Below, one piece after another: positions 53,237 to 63,306 of a stretch of 64,000 bases of DNA (the first letter of the stretch is position 1; every line of letters begins with the position of its first letter). The DNA comes from Symbiodinium microadriaticum (Eukaryota; Sar; Dinophyceae; Suessiales; Symbiodiniaceae). Below the pieces are notes generated by a model, which ran no database searches, was not told where the DNA came from, and worked only from the letters and a program-made list of their open reading frames with translations. The translations under genes were made by a program, and so were the position numbers. The stretch is taken from NCBI GenBank assembly GCA_001939145.1, contig LSRX01000717.1, positions 189,732-253,731 of the forward strand. Reading direction: 5' to 3'.

Positions 53237-53470
53237 TCAAACCACGTGCATGCATGCTATGGCTGTCAAAAACCGCTGAATCGTGATGCAGCAGGTGCAT
53301 GAAGTTCCCACATAGAAGAAGCCATTCTCCAGCAACGATTCTGTGCACAGGAGAAAGTAGAAGCAGTATGAACCAGTGCTACTTTCAGACAGCACGACTG
53401 TCAACAACGGAAAGCTGAAAAGAAGCGCGCCTCCAATGCAGCAGATTTGCACTCTTCGCATGGGCCTCAA
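53237..53470 (-). CDS. Possible membrane-segment exon, unrecognised
   Basis: A minus frame with two hydrophobic stretches ('GGALLFSFPLLTVVLS' and 'GSYCFYFLLCTESLLE') of membrane-helix length. An acceptor-like 'ctgtgcacag' lies inside it near 53340. No family recognised. The plus strand (53376..53720) is also open. Confidence 0.22.
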   Translation of the reverse strand: MRPMRRVQICCIGGALLFSFPLLTVVLSESSTGSYCFYFLLCTESLLENGFFYVGTSCTCCITIQRFLTAIACMHVV

Positions 53471-53926
53471 CAGGCCGTGGCGTCAAGTCCAAATGCCCGA
53501 CGGACAGAGAAGTAAGAGTGTGTTCGCATCCTTAGGTGCTTCTGTTCCTGACGCTGCCATCGTTTCCGGGGTCGCACCGGGAGCTTTCAGCTCAGAGCGA
53601 ACCCCACCCCCAGACCTGCCTGAAAATGGGTGCGCGTGGCAGCCCTGCCCACCACTGGAGAGGGTGACCCTCGTTCGAGGGCTTCACAGCGGACTCCCCG
53701 CAGCCCGAGCGGAAGAGTAAACAACAAGTGCCGGCAGCCCTCAGGTAGCTTCCCAGCCGAGCTAAATTTCCGAAGCACTGCTTCCACAACACTTGATGAA
53801 TGAAAGGGCTCCCCTCGCAGTCAACTTTGATTGGCACTCAGCAGTGTGTGTTGCGGAATCTGGGCTTGTTCCTGTGCAACTCACAAGAACCTGTGGTAGC
53901 TGGCGCCTGATGTTGCCGCATGCAGA

Positions 53927-53968
53927 CATCGCCGCACCCTGTAAAGGCATCGCCGCACCCTGTAAAGG
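53927..53968. repeat. Perfect 21-bp tandem duplication
   Basis: Two exact adjacent copies of a 21-mer starting 'catcgccgcaccctgtaaa'. No further copies nearby. Confidence 0.97.
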
Positions 53969-54182
53969 CTGGCAAAGACGACCCTTGAGGAATCCATGCC
54001 AAGCCCCAAGCATTAACCTATATACAGTCTCATCTCTCACTCCTTGTCCATTTCTTTGTCCTCTCCGTTCCCAGTGTCTGAAAGCCATTCGAGCATCTGA
54101 CTCGGAACGAAATCACCTGCAATGCTTCAACGCTTCACAAAAGGGCATCAACGCTCAAACACACAGCCAAAACCAGCTCGGA

Positions 54183-55760
54183 TCAGTGGCCGGTGATCTT
54201 CTCTTTCTCCTCCTCACACACTAAGAAGCACCTGGCGAGGGCGGCTTGGGCCGCTAGGGCAACAGCTTCGGCAAGTCTGAGAAGGCGGTGGCTCAAAAAA
54301 ACCGCATCTCTGTCGAGCAACTGTAGCATCGTGTCCACCGCAAGCTCGAAGACATTCATGAACAGCCGGGCGACAACGTAACCGCAAGCCACATACATGG
54401 CCTAGGGCAGGGTCGGCTGCGGCTTATGGAGCTCGGCTTCACAACATGGAGCTACCAATACTAGTACCACCAGCATCCGCACGTAATTAACCTAGGCAAT
54501 AAGGCATTCAGTAGGCAAGTTGCAACGGGTATCACCGGAGAGGTGTTTGGATGCATGGCTGTCAGCTGCAAATATCCCACCGCAACCTCGAAGTGATCAA
54601 GTTACGTTGAAATCGTGCATCTGCCTATGGTTTGCAGTGTCAGTCTGGGCACTGTGGAGGCAATAATGAAGATATACCTCGGTAAGACTGCAACTGCTTT
54701 GCTTGCTGTGTTGCTCAGCACAGGGCCTGGCATGTGTACTGTGCAGGCGCGCGGCCCAATGACGTTTATCACCATGCCCAGAAGGGCAACAGCTCCAAAT
54801 CGCAAGGCATTGTTCAAGATCAGGAAGAAAGCCTGTTCCGGGGCGAATAGCATGTCAATGTAAACACACAGAGCTGAGCCGTGTTTCCCACCTTCTTCGC
54901 AGACGTGCAAAAGTTGCTACCGACAATCGCCATCTGAATGTATGCGTTTCTTAGTTTGCAAGCGACTGACATGCAGAATGCTCAGCCTGACCGGCGCACA
55001 TTAGAACTACATGAGGGGGCTGACAATGATAAGCGCCGGTGGCTTCCAGACTCCCTGACATGCTCAGGTTCTTTCCTGTGGAAAGAGTCTTGAACCAACA
55101 GTTGCCGCCAAGACTCGGTTCGCGCTAATCTGCTTGCTTAACATGGGCAGCCAAAGGCACCGGCAACAGAAAGCAGAACCCCGAAGAAGGCAAAGCAAAT
55201 CGCTGACAAGCCTCTTATTCAAGAACTTGAGGAACTTTTCCAGACACCACATACAGCAGCGCAGGACTCGCAAAAGCAGGGCCATCACCTCAGGCAGTGG
55301 CGGGCGTGCGACAGATGCCACCGAGCGGTAACGAACGGACATGAGATGAAGCCAACACACTACCTGCTTCCCGTCAGCTTCCATGCATGTAGACCCCGGT
55401 GGCATGATCGAGGACCTTCCTAACAAACACCACCTGGCGCACAAGTGGAAAGGCACATAGAACAATCATGAGCAACTACAGTGGACGTCCTATCACCTCA
55501 AGATGTTAAATGGCAAGCCTTGCACGTCGTTCGTGCTTTGGCTAACCAAGTCAAGGCTCCCGATTCTTTTGCGCCTGCGCTTGCTTCTCAAGATACAGCC
55601 TCGAGGCCGAGTGTCGACACCAGCTACTGTAACGGAGGTCTGCTAGTCTGCTTGGTTTCTGGACAAAGAGCAGAATGTACCGAACAAACTGCACCACGGC
55701 GATGATGAAGGAGCCGAAAGCCAATGATCCAAAGTGGAAGCGGAAGGCAAAGTAGGCAGA
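54183..55760 (-). CDS. Choline-transporter-like protein, SLC44/CTL family (C-terminal half)
   Basis: Minus-strand exons follow SLC44 order. 55760..about 55655 encodes 'SAYFAFRFHFGSLAFGSFII' and 'AVVQFVRYILLFVQK', the family signature helix. About 55288..55212 has 'MALLLRVLRCCMWCLEKFLK' and 'FLNK'. 54949..54892 has 'NAYIQMAIVGSNFCTSAKK'. 54833..about 54773 has 'AFFLILNNALRFGAVALLGM'. 54401..54183 has 'MYVACGYVVARLFMNVFELA', 'VDTMLQLLDRD' and a charged tail to a stop. The junction 55212/54949 uses a GC donor and restores an Arg codon in phase; 54892/54833 joins in phase 0 with a GT donor. Part of the loop and helix between 54773 and 54401 is not placed, though the frame stays open to about 54640. 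The N-terminal half must lie upstream (above 55760) and was not identified. The family transports choline or related amines across plasma or mitochondrial membranes. Confidence 0.82.
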
Positions 55761-56285
55761 CTGCCTTACTGATCCTCTCAGACGTTGGGAAGATCGGGAC
55801 CCCGGTTTGCCTGTGTTGCTTCTGATCCGGCATCTCGGTCGAAGGTGGGCGGGTACTTATGTGTGGATCCCGCTTCCTGTGGTTTTCGTTCTCCGGATTG
55901 GTCGGTTGAGATGGCGACGAAGGCGAAGGCAGCTTTCACACGCCGGACACTGCAGTGTTTGGAATCCCTCACTCTCTCCCTCACTCTCTAACCGCGGCTG
56001 CGTCTGAAGCTGAGGGCTGATTGTTGTCCCGCACGTTCACCCACTCTCTCTCCCTCACTCACGCAGACTGGAAGATCACCAACTCCTCGGTCTCCTTCGT
56101 CAGAATCGGGCACTTTAGCCATCTTATCTTCATTGCATAAGTAAGTCTGGAGTTGCCTCCTGATTCTGGTTTTGGCTGCATTTCAGTTGGATTTGAGCAT
56201 TCGATAAAGACTGTGTTGGCGAATATGCATCACGCAGCACTGACTGGCAAGGCTGGACATTGCACCTGGGTCACTGATAGGGAAG
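55761..56285. other. Upstream flank of the SLC44 exons, no firm exon
   Basis: Expected to be intron or upstream exons. A minus-strand donor 'gtgagt' near 56070 after 'ELVIFQSA' may mark a small exon, but it does not match the SLC44 segment expected here. 'ctctctccctcactc' tracts occur at 55970 and 56045. Confidence 0.35.
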
Positions 56286-56289
56286 AAGG

Positions 56290-56770
56290 CGTCGCCAGCA
56301 AGGTTTTTCGATCTCGAATCTTGAAAGTTTGAATTGAAGAATTTGAAGAATGAAAAGTTTGAAGTTCTACAATTTGAAGGTTTCGAGATTGAATGCAGGC
56401 GCGAGTTTGGAGCCTGAATGCTTGAGCAGAAATCGTTGAAAGCTTGAAGCCGTGGTGACGTGGCCGTGCGACGGACGTGAGATGGAAGACGCCTTCCAGG
56501 CTCGAGTCTGAAAGTTCGAGCGACTGGAGTTTGAAAGCTTGAAAAGCACGAGATTGAGAGTTGAAAGTTTGAGAGTTTGAGACTTCGGCAGCATTGAGGT
56601 TCGAAAGTTTGGAGTTCGAAGGGCTCGAATCGAAGGTTGAACTATTGAATGCGTCACATATCAAAGTTTGAGAGTTTTAAAGACGCGGAGTATGAGAGTT
56701 CGAGCGCTTCAAATTTTGAAAGTTCGGAGCATGAAACATTTGATGAAGGTTTGAAAGATTGACAAGTTTC
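56290..56770 (+). repeat. Degenerate GAAAGTTTGA array
   Basis: Units such as 'gaaagtttgag', 'gaatttgaagaatg' and 'gaaggtttgaaag' recur with loose spacing for about 480 bases. The opposite orientation ('tcaaactttcgaa') dominates 57320..57625, so the two arrays form a degenerate inverted pair. Confidence 0.8.
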
Positions 56771-57319
56771 AGGAAAGTACGCTATTGTCGGTTTTGTATA
56801 TGTACCATCCGGCGTTTAGGGCCCATGTCTTGAGTATGGTAGTTACGCTCTCGCAATTCGGACTCCGCCAGGCGAGGTCTCTGTGTCGAACTACTCGACT
56901 GCTCTCTGAAGCTGCCATCACCTTTACGCCACTCAAGAACAATTAAAGTAGTAGCAAGATCTGATGAGAAGCTCAGTCTACCCACACGATAACAAATAAA
57001 GAAATGGTAGTCAGGCTTTGGAGTTCAGGTTGCAAGAATAGCCTGCGCCTACGCCCTCACCGACATGATGCCAGAGTACATGTATCTCAATTCCAAAGGC
57101 GAGGCAAGTTTGACATGTTGGATCAGTTGCCAAGGCCTAATGACATGAGGGGGCGAGTTTAAGATACGGGATCAACCGATGGAATGATGAGGGTGCAGCT
57201 TTAAGACAATTGCGATCGCCAAGGTTGGTTCAAGATCACTCGCACTTCCCTTATCAGGCCCGGATTAGAGATACGAAATCAACCGCCATGGCGGGGACTA
57301 CTGAGGTTCAAACTTAGGA

Positions 57320-57625
57320 CAACTCAAACTCTAACATTCGAAACTGTCGAACCCTCAAACTCTCGACCTCAGTGGCCAGCCGCGGACCGAACCTGAAGCC
57401 AGGCTTTCAAACTCCAAACTTTCGAACTGTCAAACGTTCGAAGCTTCAGAAATCGAAGTAGCTTTGAGCAATAAAAGAATCGAAATTTCGAAACTTCAAT
57501 TTTTCAAACTCTCAAACTCTCAGAGCCGGTGGAACTCCTTTGAAACTGAAGTTCGAAGCAGCTAGTCGACCTCGGAAAATCGAGGTTGAAAAGGTTCGAA
57601 GTTGGACGCCCTTTCGAAAGTGCTT
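57320..57625 (-). repeat. Degenerate TCAAACTTTC array, inverted relative to 56290
   Basis: Contains 'caaactctcgacctc', 'caaactccaaactttcgaa', 'tgtcaaacgttcgaagctt' and similar, the reverse complement of the array at 56290..56770. The last 80 bases revert to the forward type ('gaggttgaaaaggttcgaag'). Confidence 0.75.
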
Positions 57626-57818
57626 ACCCAGGTACGCCGCACAGAAGCGCGCGGCAAGTCATGAACTCCAGGCTTGCGACTTCCGTTCCACGGGTCTCTG
57701 GGGATGCGATTTCTTCACATTCATGTGATCCAAATGTGGTTCTTGACGTGAGTTCGCTTGTGCTGCTGTGGAACTCTGCAACCGTCTTTTCCTGTTGTGC
57801 CCGTTGCTGAAGTCCTTG

Positions 57819-58100
57819 AATGATTTGGTAGCACGTGCGTCTGCCGCCACGCGGGGTGTGTCCTTTATGTTTGGGAGGTTTTTTGGCCGACAGCACGAAA
57901 ACTCTGTGTTTTGCGAGGTTTTCGTCAACAACACGACGTTTCGGTGTTTTCGTTTTCCAATGTTGTTGTTCTTGTTTTTCGGTAGCGTTTTTTGCGAAAG
58001 TGTCGCAAATACCATGCTTTTCGTGTTTTGTTCAATTTTAGGATCAGTTGCGAAGTTTTTGTCTGGAAATGCAAAAAGCTCAAGGTTTTTGCATGATAGA
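57819..58100 (+). repeat. Inverted repeat pair, left arm
   Basis: The segment beginning 'gaatgatttggtagcacgtg' and running through 'cgtctgccgcc' and 'ggggtgtgtc' matches the reverse complement of 58540..58585 at most positions. Similarity continues more weakly through TTTTGCG-rich sequence. Confidence 0.75.
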
Positions 58101-58289
58101 CGTGTGGAAAGTCAAGCAACAAGTATCCTGAAATGACCACCGAAACGATTGCGACACACCACACCACAACCTAGCAGAAGAAGGTCCCCAAAAGAAAAAG
58201 AAAACACAAGTCGCAGTCGCATGGACGTCATCACCCCCCCACCCCCCCCCCGCCCCGGGGTCCAAAACAATTGCAAGGTGAAGCTGACG

Positions 58290-58590
58290 GGCATGTGCAG
58301 AAAGTCGAGAGATGGCAAAAACACTGCAAAAACCGATGCGAAATGCGACACACACAAGAAAACACCGAAAAAAACGATGCGAAACGGACAGCTGAGCATA
58401 ATTTTGGACAGTGCAGCCCGCCGGTTGTTGCAGTTTTTGCGAGAAATCACCGCAAATATGGATGCGAAAAGAAAACTCAAGTTCAATTTCGGGCGAGCAA
58501 AGTGCCAAAACTCGAGTTTCAGCACATGCCAGCCAAGAAATCGACACACCCGGCGCGGCGGCAGACGAACGTGCTGCCAATGATTTGGGC
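58290..58590 (-). repeat. Inverted repeat pair, right arm
   Basis: The reverse complement starts 'aatcattggcagcacgttcg' and continues 'tctgccgccgcgccgggtgt', paralleling the left arm at 57819. The arms enclose about 190 bases, including a C-tract at 58227..58260. Confidence 0.75.
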
Positions 58591-59039
58591 CCGGAGCTTG
58601 CCACTGCTGTGCCATGTAGCATGCAGAACCTGGACACGACTTTCTGGTTTGGGATCTGCTAGTACTGAGTGCATTGACACATACACCGTCAAGTTTCAAA
58701 AGCATTGCCTACTGCAACAACAGGACCAGTCGCTTAGGGTCTCTCGGCCGGGAAAATGGGGTGAGGCATCAAAAAAAAACTAAATAGGCATCAAAAAAAA
58801 ACTAGACCGGAGAATCAAAAAAAAACCTAAAATAAGCATCAAAAAAAACTTAAGCATGAAAATAAGCATCAAAAAAAAACTCAGCACCAAAATAAGCATC
58901 AAAAAACTCAGCACCAAAACAAGCATCAAGAAGAACACGCTTTAAAGAGACAACCTGAGGATATGCGGTGCATCGGCAGGATCTGGGCCTGTACACCCTA
59001 CGCCGTCTGCTTAAGCCCTAGCTAATGTCCGGGGCTTAG

Positions 59040-59260
59040 CGATTTGGATGTTTACTAGGGGTTTACGGGTTAAAGAAGGTTTAGAGTTAGATTCAGGTTT
59101 TAGGGTTATGGTTTGAAGTTGGAGGCTGCTACTCCTGACTCCGCGTGTGGCTGCGCAAGGCACAACTGCTGCAATCGAGCGGGTCGCTGTATCATGAGCC
59201 TGTGGCTTAAGTGTTGGGAGTGCAGGATGTAGGGCTTAAGGTTCAGGGTTTAAAGGGAGA
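59040..59260 (+). repeat. Degenerate telomere-like G/T-rich sequence
   Basis: 'ttactaggggtttacgggtt', 'aggttttagggttatggttt' and 'ggttcagggtttaaaggg' resemble degraded TTTAGGG units, as at 8608..8800, inside the foldback element. Confidence 0.6.
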
Positions 59261-59559
59261 CTTCATCATGTATGGATTCAGGATATACAGGGCTCAAGGG
59301 GTTTCGGAGGGCGATATAGGTTCGGGAGCAAGCCCTAAGCAGTCAAGGCCAAAGCCCTCAGCTCATACTCCTAGCACTAAAACGCCCTCAAGCCCAAACA
59401 CAATAAAACCAAGCTATAGGCCCCAACGTCTCTTTCTTGCGCTTCCTTTCACTGTTCCTTCTTCTCTCTTTTTGTACTTGCGTGTTTTGTCTTAGCTATG
59501 TTGCTGTCGGCTGGCGTTTGTTTTTTTTTGCTTCCGTTCACTATTGTGTTTAGTTGGCG

Positions 59560-59940
59560 ATTGTTTTTTACGTCTACTTCCTGCTTCCGGACGTCCTTCC
59601 CTTATGTCTGTCTTTATGTCTCTCTTTCTCTTTGTCGTTTGCTTTGTCTGGCATTATGTCTTTCTTCATTTCCCTTTTCCCTTTCTTCTGTGTTTCCTTC
59701 GTTCGTTCTTTCTTTCTGTCTCGCTTTCCTCTTTCCTCTTTCTTTTTTGCTGTCTTTCTTTCTTTCTTTCTTTCTTTCCGCATTCTTTCCTTATGTCTTG
59801 CTTTCTTCCTTCTTTCTTTCTTTCTTGCTTTCGTTCTGTCTTTCTGCTTTGGTTCCTTTGTTTCTTTTTTTTGCATGCGTTCTTTCTTTCTGTCTTTCTT
59901 TCTTTCTTTCTTTCCTTCTGTCTTTCTGTCAGTCTCTCGG
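59560..59940 (+). repeat. (TTTC)n pyrimidine-rich tract
   Basis: Long runs of 'tttctttctttc' with interruptions. It creates open frames of Phe/Leu/Ser composition in all three plus frames and Lys/Glu composition on the minus strand; none is taken as a gene. Confidence 0.93.
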
Positions 59941-60051
59941 GATACCCACGTGGTTTTTTTTGATGCCAATTTAGTTTTTTTTGATGCCTATTTAGTTTTT
60001 TGTTGATGCCTATTTAGTTTTTTTTTAACCCCTCTCCCATCGTGATTTCAG

Positions 60052-60560
60052 TATGGATTCTGAGGATTCTCGTAAGTTGATTCTCTACCTTTGAACAAGA
60101 GTGCTTGGTGTTTCGCCGGCGATTGGCGAATGATGCGTTTGCGGTCATGCGTAAAACGTGCGTACGACCGAAAAGGCTTAACACTAACACAGATGCTAGT
60201 AGCGCCCATGCTGACAATGAAGCTGGTTCCAGCAATGCTCTGCAAATGGCAGGCAAAGATGCTAAGAATGAAGCAAACCGTGACTGTCATGCAAGTTGTC
60301 GATAGTGAGTCATGAACATGTGAATAAAGCTTGGGTAGAATTCATGCAACACATTCAGCCGAAGCTACGGATATTGATAGCTACGACTGTCCGGGCTCCT
60401 CGTCTTCCTTTCAATCGGTTCGGAGTGAAAAACCAGGCTGCCACCTCAAAGCGGCAAACTCATCCATCAAAGGCTGGATCAAAGCGAAAATCGATGCAGG
60501 ATCCACAACCAATTTGCTGGCCAGTTGCTGATGCAGCAATTATGAACTGACCAAGTGCTA
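60052..60560 (+). CDS. Possible start of a plus-strand gene, unrecognised
   Basis: ATG 60052 opens 'MDSEDS', followed at once by a consensus donor 'gtaagt' (60070). Downstream, hydrophilic frames at 60105..60303 ('FRRRLANDAFAVMRKTCVRP', 'KNEANRDC') and 60331..60529 ('SEKPGCHLKAANSSIKGWIK') could be the next exons. No domain recognised. The minus strand at 60290..60048 is also open, so this is tentative. Confidence 0.25.
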
Positions 60561-60989
60561 TGTTCAACGCCTCAGAAGGGAATGCCAATGCTCACATAAA
60601 TATCAAGCAGGCGAATTCCCACATGATTCACGCGCTTCGAAACTGGCATCGCGTGGAAAACTGTGAACAAGCAACCTAACAGGAGCACTCTAGTACCTTC
60701 GGCGTTGTTTGTTACCGCTCTGGATTGCCTGATATTCATACCACATTGCTCGACAAGCCGCATTATTCCACAGAAAAACGAAGAACGAACACGCAAAGCG
60801 CCAGTCGAAGGCGAAACGTGGTTGGCCACACCTCAGTTCCCCAAGTTCTTCACAGGTTGACCGGCATCTCCACTTTAGCCACAGTGCTTCCAGCAATGAA
60901 CAGTCCCATTCACGCTGGCGCAATTGTCGTCGTCCTGTCTGCAGATTCGGAGAACTTTCGGAGAGCTGGAAAGACCGGCATGTCCTCAA

Positions 60990-61500
60990 GCACGGCTCCT
61001 TGTAGGTGAAGCCCGTGGGCCACTTGTCAGTGCATCTGCCCGGCGTGTCCGGTGTTCCGAAAGCCTTTCGCGTGGCATGCAATTCATACACGAAGTCCGA
61101 CTGATGCGGAGGGCTAGTCACAACGATCCGTTCCAACAGGACTCGAATTGAACTGGCCTCGGCGTACGTGGCATAAGCATCCTCAGGCCAACGAACAACT
61201 CAGAAACGAGGAATTGAAAGAACTGCGGCAGCAGCACAGGTAGACGCAGACACCCAAGTCTGAAAGTCCGAGATTCCTTTGGTGTGTAATCTTCCGGCAC
61301 TTGGGACAAGAGAAAGGAGGAACAAAAAATCCACAGGCCAATCCACAGAACTGCCACCAGAGCCTGCAGGAGTTTTTAGCAAAACGCATATTTCAGTGAA
61401 GCAAATACTATGGCACCAATCGCCCTCCATGCCTGGATCACAGGCACCAGCATGACTTGTGGCGTTTGGGCCTCTGCGGAAAAACAAGCAGCACGGAATC
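60990..61500 (-). CDS. Candidate membrane-protein exons, unrecognised
   Basis: Minus stretches: 61466..61400 after 'tttttccgcag' ('QTPQVMLVPVIQAWRAIG'), 61370..61210 ('AVLWIGLWIFCSSFLLSQVP', 'LPVLLPQFFQFLVSEL') and 61190..60990 ('WPEDAYATYAEASSIRVLLE', 'RIVVTSPPHQSDFVYELH'). Two hydrophobic segments suggest membrane helices. They lie on the same strand, 5-6 kb upstream of the SLC44 C-terminal exons, and could in principle be its N-terminal half, but I see no diagnostic SLC44 motif, so I keep them separate. Confidence 0.33.
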
Positions 61501-61620
61501 AACGAATCAAAGTCAGTGCCATACTCGAGGTCGCGGCCACGAAGATCGCGGCGACTTTATTCACGGCAATTGCTAGCCGAATTCGACCGCAAAAGCACAG
61601 CACCAGAAACCTCAGGCGAA

Positions 61621-62008
61621 TCAACCCAAATTCGTGAGAATGTCTCTGCTCAGTGAACCTGAACCAGCATTATACAACTTGAGCGGACCACCACGGCCAC
61701 AGGCGACTGACCATGATTCGGCGAGGTAGCTAATGCAAAAAGGGCACAAGTATAACCAGCCGAGGACCCATAGCACATATGCAGTGTACCTCAAGGAACA
61801 AACCCAGATGCTCATGCGCTTCATGCGCTGCGCGGGCTTCCCCCATGATGCGGAGGCGCTCCAGCAGGAGACGGACTCCCTCATCAGGCACGGCATAGCC
61901 TCAGGCGAAGGTGGGATCAAAGTAGCCTCTTGCCCATCCCAGCTCTTCTGCTTCTCGGCATGCCAGGAGATTATTCAGCCTGGCTTCCATTCTGGCACAG
62001 AGGTCGGA
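61621..62008. other. Doubly open stretch, strand unresolved
   Basis: The plus frame 61733..62017 ('THSTYAVYLKEQTQMLMRFM') and the minus frames ('EARLNNLLACREAEELGWAR') are both protein-like. No family or splice site decides. Confidence 0.25.
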
Positions 62009-62407
62009 TCACGCCAATAGGGCGGCACTCTTGCCATGTGACTTTCTCATCTGCAGTGAAGCACCAGATAGTACCGGCCTCGAGCAGCCGCTTGAGAAAG
62101 TCAGAGGCCCCTCGGCTGCCCCGGCCCCGACCAGCCTTTGTCTCGTCCGTGGCTGTACTTGTATTGTACGGGTTCCGACCTCAAAACAAAAAGCTACATC
62201 TCTGTATCCGCCACAGCCGGGCCTGAGGCCCGGACAGAAATTGCCAGTCAGGTTGGAGTCTGGGAAATTCGCCTGGCAGTCGGAACAATATGATTTCCCG
62301 ACGTTCAAGCACAGCTTTGCGCCACAGGCAGGCCAATCCAAACAAAAAGCAGCTACAGGACCGCAGAGATTCGCTTCAACATTATAGCGACCCAAATTCT
62401 CCTGCAT
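62009..62407 (-). CDS. Candidate cysteine-rich exon, unrecognised
   Basis: A minus frame of up to 132 codons with eight cysteines in its first 70 residues ('CLDWPACGAKLCLNVGKSYC', 'SDCQANFPDSN', 'FCPGLRPGC'), then 'YRDVAFCFEVGTRTIQVQPR'. The cysteine density suggests an extracellular or lumenal disulfide-rich segment. The last third is less convincing. No family recognised. Confidence 0.35.
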   Translation of the reverse strand: MQENLGRYNVEANLCGPVAAFCLDWPACGAKLCLNVGKSYCSDCQANFPDSNLTGNFCPGLRPGCGGYRDVAFCFEVGTRTIQVQPRTRQRLVGAGAAEGPLTFSSGCSRPVLSGASLQMRKSHGKSAALLA

Positions 62408-63021
62408 AGTACCCAGTAGCAGGTCATGTGCTCACGTCGTGAACATGATGCCAAAGGCGACCCCCGACCTCCGAATGGTCTGAACTCTGAGCTTACAGCT
62501 GCGTGCCTGGGAGTAGTTCTCTGCCAGGGTGTTCGCCAAGCCCCACCTCAAGACAAGCCCGTCAAAGAGTCAAGGTCAGGTCGTCGGAGTCTCTCTTGGT
62601 CGACACGCTCTCCGAGGTGTCTAACCGAACATCTCCGCTTCTTGTCAGCCAGTTTCTGCTTACAACAGCACACTCGGGCACTGATGTGGTCGTCTCAGGC
62701 CAGATGAACAGAAAGGTTTTCCCTGGAAATCTGCCATGGGGAACAGCTGCTCAACAATCATATGATAATGAGGCACAGGCTGTATGCAGCTATATCCTTC
62801 CACGCTTCGTCTTTGCATGCCTGCATCGACACAATAGGCCAGCTAGGCCATGCTAACTTTGCCACTGGGTGATTGTCATAGAAGTGTCCAAGGTGCCTGT
62901 GTAGTTGGCTCCGTCGCCTATCAGAACTTCGCTTGGAACCTAGGGTGCCATCTCCAAGCGGCACTTCCGCAGTCTGTCCCGTCTTACTAGCATCTACGTA
63001 ACGTGGAAAGACATAGCGTAC
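62408..63021. other. No firm gene
   Basis: A plus frame at 62503..62853 is open ('SEVSNRTSPLLVSQFLLTTA') but lacks any recognised feature. Nothing else seen. Confidence 0.35.
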
Positions 63022-63306
63022 TCACAGCATGGCATCGCCGGCCTCCCAAGACTCGCCTTCAAGGGTCTGCTGCACGAGCGTGGTCGAATACTGCTGTACA
63101 GACCTGCAGCACGGCACAGGCAAGGGCATCCCCGGGCAATCGCCTCTCAAAGCTTGCACATCAATCCGAAAATGACCAAGTTTGCTGAACGTGCTCGGCG
63201 CAGCAATGCCGCCATTGCCACTGCAAGCAAGGAGCGTGGCAGCAGCCATTGCCATTTCGTACGAGGTGTCCAGCAAGTCCGTCCCCTGGCATTGGCCTTG
63301 CTTCAA
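63022..63306 (-). CDS. Candidate exon, unrecognised
   Basis: A minus frame with balanced composition: 'DLLDTSYEMAMAAATLLACS', 'FSKLGHFRIDVQALRGDCPG' and 'YSTTLVQQTLEGESWEAGDA', ending in a stop at 63022. Looks like real protein, but no domain is recognised. About 130 bases upstream, 63436..63345 encodes a signal-peptide-like 'MALQRLLLFALGGGIVYASS', which could be an earlier exon of the same gene. Confidence 0.33.
   Translation of the reverse strand: MKQGQCQGTDLLDTSYEMAMAAATLLACSGNGGIAAPSTFSKLGHFRIDVQALRGDCPGMPLPVPCCRSVQQYSTTLVQQTLEGESWEAGDAML

Larger units (their letters stand above)
58765..60026. mobile_element. Foldback-type element with tandem-repeat terminal inverted arrays
   Basis: The left end (58765..58931) is a tandem array of a unit of about 22 bases, 'gcatcaaaaaaaaactaaat', in about seven increasingly degenerate copies. 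The right end (59952..60026) is the reverse complement, 'tgatgcctatttagtttttt', in three to four copies. The outermost units are the best conserved. The interior (about 1 kb) has degenerate telomere-like 'gggtttacgggttaaag' sequence at 59050..59260 and a pyrimidine-rich (TTTC)n stretch at 59560..59940, and no transposase. This architecture matches Foldback/MITE-like non-autonomous DNA elements. Target-site duplication was not established. Confidence 0.65.

Noticed and set aside
58080..58705. Two long minus frames and one plus frame over the inverted repeat
   Set aside because: They track the TTTTGCG-rich arms and the C-tract; Phe/Cys/Ser-rich with no motifs.
59498..60006. Three overlapping Phe/Leu/Ser-rich frames resembling membrane proteins
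   Set aside because: Created by (TTTC)n; all three frames are open at once, with no codon structure.
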